From Cryptomeria japonica (taxonomy: Eukaryota > Streptophyta > Pinopsida > Cupressales > Cupressaceae): a stretch of DNA of 64,000 bases. A program made the translations under genes and the position numbers. The notes beneath the pieces are model-generated. The model did not search any database, was not told the DNA's origin, and saw only the letters and a program-made list of their open reading frames with translations. Shown here one piece after another: positions 60,201 through 62,939 of the stretch (position 1 is its first letter; every line of letters begins with the position of its first letter). Location: positions 116,137,140 through 116,201,139 of the forward strand of contig NC_081410.1 of assembly GCF_030272615.1 (NCBI RefSeq), given 5' to 3'.

Positions 60201-61597
60201 CAAATGCAGTTCATTACCTGCATGCATTGCTGTATTTGTACGCAACTAGATTTCTAACTAATACTTGGAGCATTTTAACAAATGCACCCAGCAACTACAA
60301 AGACATATAGAATAGTGGCTTGCAGCCTTCCATTTTACCAACATTTTTCAACATCATTGAATTGAGTACCATACATGAGGCTCTAGAACAGGGTGCAGGG
60401 GTCCTACAAAATTAGTTGAAACAGAAATCAATTATTATTTTCAAAATTAGTTGAAAATAGATAAATTACATTAGGATTACTGTTATTCCATATGTGTCTT
60501 TTATAGGATTTGAGTGCCAATTAAAGGACTCTTGGCTATTGATGAAGGTTGTTCCCAACCTCTGATACCAAGCATTTTAGGAATAGAGAATCTAACTAAG
60601 GCCTAAGTGGATGATCAAACGAAGGAGTGACTATTTTTGTCCCAGCACTCATATCTTCTCAAACCATAGTTACTCGGTTTGCTGCTTCTTCACCCTTGCT
60701 AGTGTTTTGTTGGCTGCAATTCAAGAGAGGGTAACAACTCGCTGGTGAAATGAGAAGCGAGAAAGACTCTACTTAAGGAGAAATAGGCAGTGTCAGGTAA
60801 GGGGGCCTTTCTTGTTTACTTGAGAGTCACTAATTATGGCAAAGGAGCTGTTGTTAACCCCAGCCCTTCATCAACCAATTTTTAAAGATACAAAGAATTC
60901 GTACGTAAGGGTATTTTGTTCATATGCAAGTTTGAATTGTACCCGCATAAGTGTCCAAACTGTAAGGTGTATTTTGGGCAAGTAACAAAAATAAAAACGA
61001 ATATACTAATTTGAAAAGGATACAAAAAACTCTTACCTGCCAGTACAAAATCCAGCTTGCAAATAAGAATAATTTGTTTATATACAAGACTGAATTGTAA
61101 CCCCGCAATTGTCCACACTATGTAAGTTGTGTTTTAGGCGAGTAGCAAAAAATTAAAAATATATATACTGAATTTGAAAAAGGACGCAAGGAATTACTAC
61201 CTGATAGTACAAGATTCAGCTTGGCGCACTGCAAAAGCAAAGCAGAAATAGTCAGGGGCAGCTCCCCAAATTCCAAAACAAGAAAACAGTTATTCTTAAT
61301 ACACTAACTTTTAAAAATTATTTTGCTTAAGTTTCCAACAAAACATATATACATTCAAATATATACCCATTGTATCCACGATCAAATTTAAATACACATG
61401 ACATGCATTAAACGCATAACCTGAAACACGAAGCTTGGCCAAAAAAAAATCTTACAAAAACTAATTCTCACATTATAAATTTGCCAAGCTTTTCCAGTGC
61501 TGAGAGTGACAAAAGTCTCCATTCCACGCCTTTGAACAGCAAAAGGAGTACCATCCGTGATATATCCCAGAGCTCTGAAGGGTTCAAATATTCCCAT
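4839..61597 (-). CDS. UTP21: UTP21/WDR36, SSU processome WD40 protein (18 exons, complete)
   Basis: Joined coding exons, 5' to 3' on the minus strand: 61597-61472, 61228-61201, 58588-58488, 51055-50852, 50669-50426, 45688-45513, 36670-36588, 35236-35164, 34888-34823, 21183-21141, 18850-18711, 18556-18344, 8854-8770, 8652-8358, 6776-6500, 5676-5451, 5319-5105, 4988-4839. They sum to 2,745 nt, or 914 residues plus TGA, with no internal stop and GT-AG at all 17 introns. Residues 1 to about 625 are WD40 repeats forming two propellers (for example LCFSEDGKWLLSSSMDGTIR in exon 14). From about residue 690 to the end is the Utp21 family C-terminal domain (RNKPIEPPKKPEKAPFF, LSPSAVDLELRML). Known family role: UTP-B component of the SSU processome, acting in the nucleolus in early pre-rRNA cleavages for 18S rRNA. 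Length matches plant homologues. The start ATG has A at -3 and G at +4. Introns run from 116 bp to 13.6 kb, and the long ones are filled with transposons. Confidence 0.97.
5105..5319 (-). CDS. UTP21: UTP21 exon 17
   Basis: Residues 794-865: YLKSLSPSAVDLELRMLQII and NNNFEFVQALVRLFLK, the helical core of the Utp21 domain. Confidence 0.96.
5451..5676 (-). CDS. UTP21: UTP21 exon 16
   Basis: Residues 719-793: MRNKPIEPPKKPEKAPFFLQ, the family signature, then a variable acidic linker. Donor GTAAGT, phase 1. Confidence 0.96.
5677..8357. other. UTP21 introns 15 and 14, outside exon 15
   Basis: Introns 15 (5677-6499) and 14 (6777-8357) are AT-rich. I recognised no transposon or RNA gene. Intron 15 has a short direct similarity (GCATT(G/C)TTGG(A/G)TCAAAAAGAT) at about 5821-5843 and 5916-5938. 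Confidence 0.5.
6500..6776 (-). CDS. UTP21: UTP21 exon 15
   Basis: Residues 626-718: leads from the second propeller through an acidic Ser-rich linker to LVTLAMLPKTQWQSLVNLD, the start of the Utp21 C-terminal domain. Confidence 0.95.
8358..8652 (-). CDS. UTP21: UTP21 exon 14
   Basis: Residues 528-625, the largest exon: GLLATAADDMILRLFDV, GHMDRVTDLCFSEDGKWLL and SISPNMDMLATTHVDRNGIY, the last WD blades. Ends two bases into the Trp codon of YLW. Confidence 0.97.
8770..8854 (-). CDS. UTP21: UTP21 exon 13
   Basis: Residues 500-527: VWDFKGRDLKFRWEVGVPLV then KIVYHAGN. It completes the WD blade begun in exon 12, although 9.5 kb away. Confidence 0.95.
9580..9835 (+). mobile_element. Possible copia solo LTR in intron 12
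   Basis: Starts TGTTGGTCATAAAATGGG, carries a TATA-like TTTATATATGCTC near 9710 and ends ...GGTTATCA, the layout of a small copia LTR. No target duplication or primer site found, so borders are tentative. Confidence 0.35.
9836..13653. other. Intron 12, unassigned stretch
   Basis: No coding similarity found. Around 12470-12700 the sequence has LTR-like features on the plus strand (CCTATTTAAACAGC, then GTTGAATAAAGTTATC) but no definable borders. The remainder looks like ordinary or old intron sequence. Confidence 0.4.
13654..14801 (+). mobile_element. Gypsy-type solo LTR (1,148 bp)
   Basis: Begins TGTCATGCCCCACC and ends GGGGACATTACA, imperfect inverted termini. Flanked by AAGTT (13649-13653) and GAGTT (14802-14806), 4 of 5 bases of a target duplication. 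A TATA-like GGCATATATAAGGCGG lies near 13901-13916. No coding sequence adjoins it, so a solo LTR is the simplest reading. Confidence 0.65.
14362..14386. repeat. (TA)n microsatellite
   Basis: Uninterrupted TA repeat inside the solo LTR. The related copy near 17335 has only a short TA tract at the same site, so the array has expanded here. Confidence 0.95.
14959..15354 (+). mobile_element. Copia LTR with adjacent primer-binding site
   Basis: TGTTAG at 14959 and CTAACA at 15349-15354 are matching inverted ends. Directly after it is TGATATCAGAGC (15355-15366), close to the copia Met-tRNA primer site TGGTATCAGAGC. This reads as the 5' LTR of a broken plus-strand copia element. Confidence 0.6.
15355..15366 (+). 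other. Copia primer-binding site
   Basis: TGATATCAGAGC, 11 of 12 bases of the initiator-tRNA-Met complement used by copia elements, abutting the LTR end. Confidence 0.65.
15367..17038. other. AT-rich leader of a broken copia element
   Basis: Strongly T-rich (about 15950-16700) with open frames that are only runs of hydrophobic residues caused by composition. A weak gag-like LKLANWRERFL occurs near 15500. No other feature recognised. Confidence 0.4.
17039..17280 (+). pseudogene. Copia gag N-terminal fragment
   Basis: ATG at 17039 opens DKPKFPLLAPYNYSPWKQA, the N-terminal gag pattern (L.G.NY..W) of copia elements, then stops at 17102-17104 and again soon after. It is cut off by the LTR copy starting near 17296. 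It probably belongs with the LTR and primer site at 14959-15366. Confidence 0.6.
17296..17956 (+). mobile_element. Partial second copy of the 13654-14801 LTR family
   Basis: Aligns with about 14325-14801: shared GACAATCAGATATA, CCTTTAAAGCTTCAT, GAGTTAAGTTAGGAGGCCGA, CTCAAGGCGCCTTGT and the ending GGGAACATTACA. The 5' half is missing. A (TA/TTA)-rich block near 17400-17500 is specific to this copy. Confidence 0.75.
17605..17676. repeat. 36-bp tandem duplication in the partial LTR
   Basis: GAGGCC(G/A)AATGATGGATG and what follows is present twice head to tail (17605-17640, 17641-17676), but once in the sister LTR at about 14480. Confidence 0.9.
18344..18556 (-). CDS. UTP21: UTP21 exon 12
   Basis: Residues 429-499: GTEGGWIERFNLQSGFSRG and SLLISGGYNGDIK, WD repeats of the second propeller. 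Donor GTCTCA. Confidence 0.96.
18711..18850 (-). CDS. UTP21: UTP21 exon 11
   Basis: Residues 382-428: AEIRERDWCNVVTCHLDD, one of the most conserved UTP21 stretches, then WRLQNFVIGEHIL. Donor GTATAT. Confidence 0.96.
18851..21140. other. UTP21 intron 10, no recognisable feature
   Basis: 2.3 kb of AT-rich intron with no coding similarity, LTR ends or clear repeats seen. Confidence 0.5.
21141..21183 (-). CDS. UTP21: UTP21 exon 10 (43-nt)
   Basis: Residues 368-381: EEEIKLPPVIAFDA. Short, but it has TTGTAG acceptor and GTAAGC donor, the correct phase on both sides, and the family's EEELKLKPV...FD motif. Confidence 0.92.
21431..21580 (+). repeat. Outer element 5' LTR, first part
   Basis: Aligns with 34352-34500: GGGAATTATATTACA, GTTAGTAG.TTA.TAA, GTATTATATTA, GGTTAGTTGTGTG. 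Interrupted at 21580 by a gypsy-type LTR. Confidence 0.75.
21809..22014 (+). mobile_element. tRNA-derived SINE
   Basis: About 206 bp: a tRNA-like head with A box TAGCACGGTTGG (21821-21832) and B box GTTTCGAGGTCAACTCC (21861-21877), a GC-rich body, and an A-rich tail (CAGCAAAAACAAAAAAAAC). It is flanked by the 8-bp target duplication GATTTCTG at 21801-21808 and 22015-22022. The chance reading frame through it is not a gene. Confidence 0.88.
22311..22630. repeat. Perfect 160-bp tandem duplication
   Basis: 22311-22470 and 22471-22630 are identical over all 160 bp, each beginning CTTGATTCAACCTCG and ending ATTCCTCAAA. It lies within the gypsy-type LTR. Confidence 0.97.
22959..23591 (+). repeat. 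Copia 5' LTR
   Basis: 633 bp, TGTTGTTTATAACTAGG to TATAAAATTACA. A TATA-like GCATATAAATAAAGG lies at about 23164-23178. It carries five bases (CGCAT) near 23009 absent from the 3' LTR. Confidence 0.97.
23592..23603 (+). other. Copia primer-binding site
   Basis: TGGTATCAGAGC, exact complement pattern of the initiator-tRNA-Met 3' region used by plant copia elements, directly after the 5' LTR. Confidence 0.95.
23678..25111 (+). pseudogene. Copia gag, protease and integrase N-terminus (frame 1)
   Basis: Reading begins at MSGLKAEDRLEGA (ATG 23678; an in-frame ATG at 23639 lies in the leader and is less likely). Gag covers about residues 1-230 (UBN2-type LHMKMKEEDSIIAYFMKINE), followed by a zinc knuckle CFRCDKYGRYARDC in which the expected His is Arg. 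The protease has an intact active site WILDSGASRH. The pre-integrase zinc region is LWHRRLGHLHFQ with CKGCAMGK. The frame ends at TAG 25109-25111, where a one-base shift moves the rest of pol into another frame. Confidence 0.93.
25112..27675 (+). pseudogene. Copia integrase core, reverse transcriptase and RNase H (frame 2)
   Basis: Continues one frame over, with a further stop TAA at 25243-25245 and an open frame from there to TGA at 27673. Integrase: the first catalytic Asp is Asn (HSNLCGPM); the second (FIDDFSR) and the Glu (NGVVERKNR) are kept. Reverse transcriptase spans about 26160-26880 (ARGFSQKEGIDYEETFAPVA, QMDVKTAFLNG, LKQAPRAWYE), and the YVDD box reads YVDE (LYVDELFLT). RNase H: GYSDSDW, STAEAEYIA, IHCDNQS and ILTKPL. 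The altered catalytic residues plus frame breaks make it unable to act on its own. Confidence 0.93.
27701..27900 (+). repeat. Clustered 'CTATGCTTGTGTGCTAG' motifs in copia 3' tail
   Basis: TCTATGCTTGTGTGCTAGA or close variants at about 27701, 27735, 27798, 27820, 27854 and 27878, with a weaker one at 27781, between the pol stop and the purine tract. Spacers often contain GATGGA or a similar sequence. Confidence 0.9.
27942..27950 (+). other. Copia polypurine tract
   Basis: AAGAGGGAG immediately before the 3' LTR, the plus-strand primer site. Confidence 0.92.
27951..28578 (+). repeat. Copia 3' LTR
   Basis: 628 bp, TGTTGTTTATAACTAGG to AAATTACA. Most differences from the 5' LTR are G-to-A or C-to-T in this copy, as expected from decay of methylated cytosines. 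Confidence 0.97.
28982..29491 (+). repeat. Outer element 5' LTR, second part, with a further insertion
   Basis: 28990-29077 aligns with 34500-34605 (TTACAATG, AATAATAATA.CATATAGCAT), and 29440-29491 with 34608-34651 (TTGATCTAT, CTACCAATTTCAA.A). Between them about 360 bp (29078-29435) has no counterpart in the 3' LTR. It starts TGTTGGAGTAATTAGG and has TTTCTATAAAGC near 29290, so it may be another small LTR. Confidence 0.6.
29492..29503 (+). other. Degenerate primer-binding site of the outer element
   Basis: TTGTATTAGAGC, 10 of 12 bases of the copia Met-tRNA site TGGTATCAGAGC, exactly where the 5' LTR ends. Confidence 0.6.
29504..30759. other. Outer element interior, unassigned part
   Basis: No pol-like coding. 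Contains a short GC-rich patch (about 30060-30155) unlike its surroundings and a G-rich repeat cluster (30605-30695). Neither was identified. Confidence 0.4.
30605..30695. repeat. Imperfect G-rich tandem repeat (about 26-bp unit)
   Basis: Three to four copies of GGGGTT.AGGGGCAAC.CC style units, for example GGGGTTGAGGGGCAACATCC and GGGGTTAAGGGGCAACACCC. Confidence 0.75.
30760..31180 (-). pseudogene. hAT transposase relic 1, C-terminal part
   Basis: Minus-strand fragments resemble plant hAT transposases with a DUF659 domain: the W-K-I stretch EWVKEIYMEAEEVQMFVIDR, then MSQSIFKTLPNLEELK, equivalent to the 'F.KL.LLKV..TRF' block. The frames are broken, and the CA microsatellite lies in the relic. 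It continues from 32304-33060 across an inserted block. Confidence 0.55.
30849..30931. repeat. Interrupted (CA)n microsatellite
   Basis: CACACACACACACACA followed by ACAT/CACA/GCACA interruptions. Translated frames through it are low-complexity only. Confidence 0.95.
31185..32303. mobile_element. 1.1-kb insertion in hAT relic 1, LTR-like
   Basis: Splits the hAT reading between IPLALE (ending about 32304) and KNCRS (about 31165). It has GC-rich patches with GCGCGC near 31355-31382 and 32134-32158 and a GA-rich tract near 31915-31940. TG/CA ends and a target duplication could not be fixed, so the class is uncertain. Confidence 0.35.
32304..33060 (-). pseudogene. hAT transposase relic 1, DUF659 part
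   Basis: Minus strand: MMFLKLVDCEGQAKDATFIA, then ILIQAIEMLGLGSFVQVI is the DUF659 pattern (FLKS.D.S...KD..YI...L...I..IG..NVVQVI). Upstream, in shifted frames, are pieces of the preceding block (DEKMYTT, LAKERVSIEA, about 32580-32720). Multiple frameshifts. Confidence 0.6.
34064..34185. repeat. Direct repeat of about 42 bp, period 77 bp
   Basis: GGTGGACTCTCAAAGGAAAG with TTGTTTTCTCATTGTGC at 34068-34107 recurs as AGTGGACCCTCAAAGTAGAG with TTGTTTACTCATTGTGC at about 34142-34180, in the 3' part of the outer element. Confidence 0.75.
34341..34351 (+). other. Polypurine tract of the outer element
   Basis: AGACGGGGGAA directly before the 3' LTR start at 34352. Confidence 0.6.
34352..34651 (+). 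repeat. Outer element 3' LTR (300 bp)
   Basis: TGCTGGGAATTATATTACA to CTACCAATTTCAACA, with TATA-like TTTTTATAGAGCC near 34528. This is the uninterrupted reference for the split 5' LTR. Confidence 0.7.
34823..34888 (-). CDS. UTP21: UTP21 exon 9
   Basis: Residues 346-367: QQSKELSQGHVAKRAKKL, the basic inter-propeller linker of the family. It is followed by the 13.6-kb intron 9. Confidence 0.93.
35164..35236 (-). CDS. UTP21: UTP21 exon 8
   Basis: Residues 321-345: GRHILSAGQDRAFRFFSVIQ, the GQDR WD blade of the family. Donor GTTTAA. Confidence 0.94.
35237..36587. other. UTP21 intron 7, no recognisable feature
   Basis: 1.35 kb AT-rich intron. A GGAAATGGAAATGG run occurs near 36055. No transposon identified. 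Confidence 0.5.
36588..36670 (-). CDS. UTP21: UTP21 exon 7
   Basis: Residues 294-320: MWIFDTSDGEARLLRFRSGH, then SAPPTCI, ending two bases into an Arg codon that exon 8 completes. Donor GTAATT. Confidence 0.94.
36671..37959. other. Intron 6, proximal part
   Basis: Simple repeats: two head-to-tail GGACAGCAGGCAGAA units at about 37600-37630, and dispersed AACAGCAATAA / GACAGCA motifs through 37690-37920. Two related blocks (AAGGAAA.AAAATTACAAAAG) occur near 36817 and 36906. Confidence 0.55.
37960..40169 (-). pseudogene. hAT transposase relic 2
   Basis: Minus strand, 5' to 3': a part resembling the pre-DUF659 segment (CPCYPISFGKVLLFQ, about 39560), then TYFLRSIDCFRKCMDVDY (DUF659 strand motif, about 39280), then ARDIQMFVWNHHTSLALF (about 39070; the 'W...I..AR....FI.NH..SLA.F' block), and C-terminal dimerisation-region pieces (TKRWNMKTSHYMVAYA, about 38530). 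Stops and frameshifts throughout. It may be the same family as relic 1. Confidence 0.65.
40175..41056 (-). mobile_element. Copia solo LTR (882 bp) inserted next to hAT relic 2
   Basis: On the minus strand it begins TGTTGGGAAAATGGTG at 41056. Toward its end it has the copia pattern GGTTTTTCTCCCGAAATGG, then GTAAATCATTGTGTTGTGG and CCGCTACTTAACC. Flanked by CACTA at 40170-40174 and 41057-41061, an exact 5-bp target duplication. There is no internal coding; the reading frame at 40813-41046 is chance. Confidence 0.75.
41062..42969. other. Intron 6, middle part, unassigned
   Basis: No convincing similarity. Open frames are short and lack motifs. Confidence 0.4.
42970..43810 (-). pseudogene. Retrotransposon gag relic with zinc knuckle
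   Basis: Minus strand: SDHCGKDGHVECPCWKFP (about 43075-43020) is a CX2CX4HX4C gag knuckle with its first Cys lost, of the 'CWKLHP' type found in plant LTR elements. Upstream frames to about 43810 contain gag-like helical pieces with many stops. Confidence 0.5.
43811..45512. other. Intron 6, distal part
   Basis: Contains the 34-bp triplicate at 44652-44752. The rest gave no similarity. The open frame at 44986-45243 has no motif. Confidence 0.4.
44652..44752. repeat. 34-bp unit, three tandem copies
   Basis: Units at 44652-44685, 44686-44719 and 44720-44752, each TACAAATTTCAAATCTCTAT plus TACAAACAATATA(A), without mismatch. Confidence 0.97.
45513..45688 (-). CDS. UTP21: UTP21 exon 6
   Basis: Residues 235-293: GVISVWNLEKKRLQSVIKD and ANEPVLMSSSTDNSIK, WD repeats conserved with plant UTP21. 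Donor GTGAAA. Confidence 0.95.
45689..48248. other. Intron 5, proximal part, unassigned
   Basis: AT-rich, no recognisable coding or LTR ends. The composition shifts to GA-rich between 47300 and 47960, possibly an unrecognised repeat. Confidence 0.4.
48249..50130 (-). pseudogene. LINE (L1-type) relic: RT 3' part, zf-RVT, RNase H
   Basis: Minus strand order matches plant L1-type ORF2. Around 50130-49920 is the RT palm end (STDHIVFSS where an ADD box is expected). At 49600-49510 is VINMKKFSNSLAVKAAWHL (the 'KN...FN.AL..KW.W' block). At 49010-48780 is zf-RVT-like INFCWLFYRSKALILNHGQ and PIHRLFTSFLFAQKIW. At 48530-48260 is RNase H-like KLNFGGTSKNNMGTSGIGVI and ALALHRGVQLAIDDGA. Frames are broken at several points and the 5' part is absent. 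It ends about 300 bp from exon 5. Confidence 0.75.
50426..50669 (-). CDS. UTP21: UTP21 exon 5
   Basis: Residues 154-234: VIIGSEEGTLQLWNINTQK starts a WD repeat and IGCADGKIHVHN another. Ends phase 1 with donor GTATTG. Confidence 0.95.
50852..51055 (-). CDS. UTP21: UTP21 exon 4
   Basis: Residues 86-153, from VTTWSGHKAKV to HPDTYLNK, with the conserved IQLGEKF block. WD40 repeat region. Donor GTAGGT. Confidence 0.95.
51056..55320. other. Intron 3, first 4.3 kb, unassigned
   Basis: No family recognised. A TGTAATGTCCCTAAAC at about 52038 resembles gypsy-type LTR starts seen elsewhere here, but no partner end was found. Reading frames at 51364 and 52381 lack motifs. Confidence 0.4.
55321..56010. 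repeat. AT-rich element with GTACC-rich inverted ends
   Basis: Left arm 55321-55410 (GATACCGGGGTATG, TTCCGGTACGGTCCGGG) and right arm 55928-56010 (ACATACCCGTACTTGTAC, CTGTACCCGTACCCAAATCGG) are partly complementary. The core 55560-55920 is almost pure A/T. Possibly a non-autonomous DNA element. Exact ends not found. Confidence 0.45.
55662..55858. repeat. AT-rich tandem repeat, about 68-bp unit, 3 copies
   Basis: ATATGAATAATATTTAAATT then (A/G)AAATTTTAAAC(A/C)TATTTTTA(T/C)TATA recur at about 55662, 55730 and 55800 (the last truncated at its start). Confidence 0.85.
56069..57777 (+). mobile_element. Gypsy-type solo LTR (1.7 kb) in intron 3
   Basis: Ends are TCAAATGTCCCC (56069) and GGGGACATTACA (57777), inverted at 10 of 12 positions. 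Flanked by the exact 5-bp repeat AACAC at 56064-56068 and 57778-57782. No coding seen. Orientation is uncertain, because the ends are nearly symmetrical. Confidence 0.65.
57121..57330. repeat. 112-bp tandem duplication with (TA)n tails
   Basis: CAGCCAACAGGGTGTCCTGT and about 80 further bases occur at 57121 and again at 57233 with one mismatch (A/G), each ending in a TA array, about 14 and 9 units long. Confidence 0.95.
58488..58588 (-). CDS. UTP21: UTP21 exon 3
   Basis: Residues 52-85, including KKIRALASWRDFTFAA and ending FKRAHQ. Acceptor GATGCAG, donor GTAGGA. The phase joins exon 2 exactly. Confidence 0.95.
58589..59412. other. Intron 2, proximal part, unassigned
   Basis: No similarity or repeats recognised. 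Confidence 0.4.
59413..59711. repeat. About 148-bp tandem duplication in intron 2
   Basis: Blocks CTGTTTACTG.G.CTCAAATTG and GGCAAGTATAAGATAGAACA and CAGAATGCTCAAAAAA occur at about 59430-59545 and again at 59580-59690, roughly 92 percent alike. Confidence 0.9.
59751..59957. repeat. About 50-bp unit, four imperfect tandem copies
   Basis: Repeating GGATCAGAGG(C/T)CCATC..(A/G)ATGAA..(A/G)ATTCTTG at about 59784, 59836, 59888 and 59939. Confidence 0.85.
59958..60886. other. Intron 2, distal part, unassigned
   Basis: No recognised element. The open frame at 59975-60169 has no motif. Confidence 0.4.
61037..61055 (-). pseudogene. Exon-2-like copy (decoy or alternative exon)
   Basis: The proximal duplicate of exon 2 reads CTGGATTTTGTACTGGCAG, preceded by CAAG and followed by a strong GTAAGA donor. 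It is 19 nt, leaving the same phase as the 28-nt exon 2, and would encode LDFVLA. It lost the bases matching the original acceptor and CAK codons, so it is probably not used or only weakly used. Confidence 0.4.
61201..61228 (-). CDS. UTP21: UTP21 exon 2 (28-nt microexon)
   Basis: Residues 43-51 (CAKLNLVLS) plus one base. Acceptor TTTTGCAG, donor GTAGTA. It matches the plant family segment CAKLNLV directly after QIYN. It lies in the distal copy of a tandem duplication. Confidence 0.9.
61472..61597 (-). CDS. UTP21: UTP21 exon 1
   Basis: Residues 1-42, beginning MGIFEPFRALGYITDG, the conserved N-terminus of plant UTP21. Ends phase 0 at ...QIYN with donor GTGAGA. Confidence 0.95.
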
Positions 61598-61690
61598 CTT
61601 TCTTCAAGTATTAAATCTCCTAACGGACAGAACAAAAAAGACTCAGAATTACACTTAGATTACAGTGAAGCTAGAAGGAAGAGAATGTCT

Positions 61691-61780
61691 TCAAAACTCC
61701 TGTCCGTGGATATGTTTTCCCATATATTTTTGTTAGTATTAGTTATACCTTCTGCTGACTGCGGACGGTCATAGCGCCAT
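61691..61780 (-). other. Three short upstream ORFs in the putative UTP21 leader
   Basis: On the minus strand: uORF1 61780-61769 (3 codons plus stop), uORF2 61772-61743 (9 codons plus stop), whose ATG overlaps the uORF1 stop as ATGA, and uORF3 61723-61691 (10 codons plus stop). All end before the main ATG at 61597. Whether they are in the mRNA depends on an unmapped start site. Confidence 0.45.
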
Positions 61781-61790
61781 CCTTAGTTCC

Positions 61791-61808
61791 TAGGGTTTAA
61801 AGGGTTTT
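61791..61808 (-). promoter_or_regulatory. Telo-box (AAACCCTA) pair upstream of UTP21
   Basis: On the minus strand this reads AAAACCCTTTAAACCCTA, about 195-210 bp upstream of the UTP21 ATG. Telo-boxes are known in promoters and leaders of plant ribosomal-protein and nucleolar genes. Its place here fits a ribosome-biogenesis gene. The transcription start is not known, so it may be promoter or leader. Confidence 0.6.
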
Positions 61809-62939
61809 GCTATTTCTATTAATTGAATTATATATATTGTGTTCTTTTAAAATAAGAAAATATATAAAATGGAAACGAAAGTTTCTTCTCCTCAGATGCT
61901 GAAATAGTGTAACAAGTAAGAAACCTTTTACATCAATCCAGGGTAATAAAATAAACCCAAGTCATAATCAGGCTGTTTAATAGGGTAATTGTTATTTTCC
62001 ATATAAAATAGTATCATATTAAAAATATAAATTTGCATAACACAATTATTTTTCAATGGGTTCTTTGCATTTTTATAGTATTGAAAAAATTGAACCCCTA
62101 GAAATTGTATAAAAATCTATTGTGATTTCCAGATTTTATGTTTTTTATTAGGTGTTGTTTTGTATGGAAAATCCACAACTCTATTTACTAGGGAACTTAA
62201 ATTGGATAAATTGAAATGTTATTTTTAAAAGGCAAATGTAATAGATAAGATGTTTAGTTTTAAAAATAATAATAAAAATTGTTATTAATATAGTATTAAA
62301 TTTAGTTGTTAAGGTAAAGGAATGAATGTTGTTATTATTTGATGTTTTAGGTTTTGAATAGTTTTAGAATTTTTTAAGATCAAAATTAAGTTGTTTCAAA
62401 TCAAATCTAAACATGTGAGGAAGATTTATTATACAAAATTGGGCTATAACTTGCAAGATTAACATGAAAAAATATAGACTCATAAAAATTACTTTACCAA
62501 TCTTTGAGATTTGAACAATCATAAGGATGGTGGTATTTTAAAATGTCTTTGAGGAAATTATTAGAACCCTATAATTGAGTTCTTCTAGATCAACCCCCTT
62601 TTCAAACTAACTTAGCAACTCTAAGCAAATGATTACAAACCTGTGCAACCTTGTCAATAACGTATGTGATTTTGATGTAGATAGTGATTCTTTTCAAGCA
62701 ACAAATTAAAAAAGGTCTTAGAATGATTGTTCTTTGTTCTACATGTTCTCTTGATTTTACTCCTAGGAATCCCTTATGAATTAATTGCACAAATGAATTT
62801 ATTTAAGTAGAAAAACATAATAACTAGTTGTACAAACATGTGTCAATTCAATTCACAATAGCTAGTAAAAAGGGGTGGGAAAGTTCAAATTTTGATTTAT
62901 AATTTATATTTGAGATCAATTTGACACTACACAAGATTG
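61809..62939. other. Upstream region of UTP21
   Basis: AT-rich, presumably promoter-proximal at its left end. A TGGGCT (site II-like) occurs near 62441 but is 840 bp from the ATG. No gene or transposon recognised. Confidence 0.4.

Larger units (their letters stand above)
60887..61228 (-). repeat. Degraded tandem duplication spanning UTP21 exon 2
   Basis: Sequence around 61080-61228 (with exon 2) repeats imperfectly at about 60925-61060, and a partial third copy begins near 60887. Shared blocks include TGAATTGTA, the AGTA(A/G)CAAAAA tract, the exon-like segment and its donor. Confidence 0.75.
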
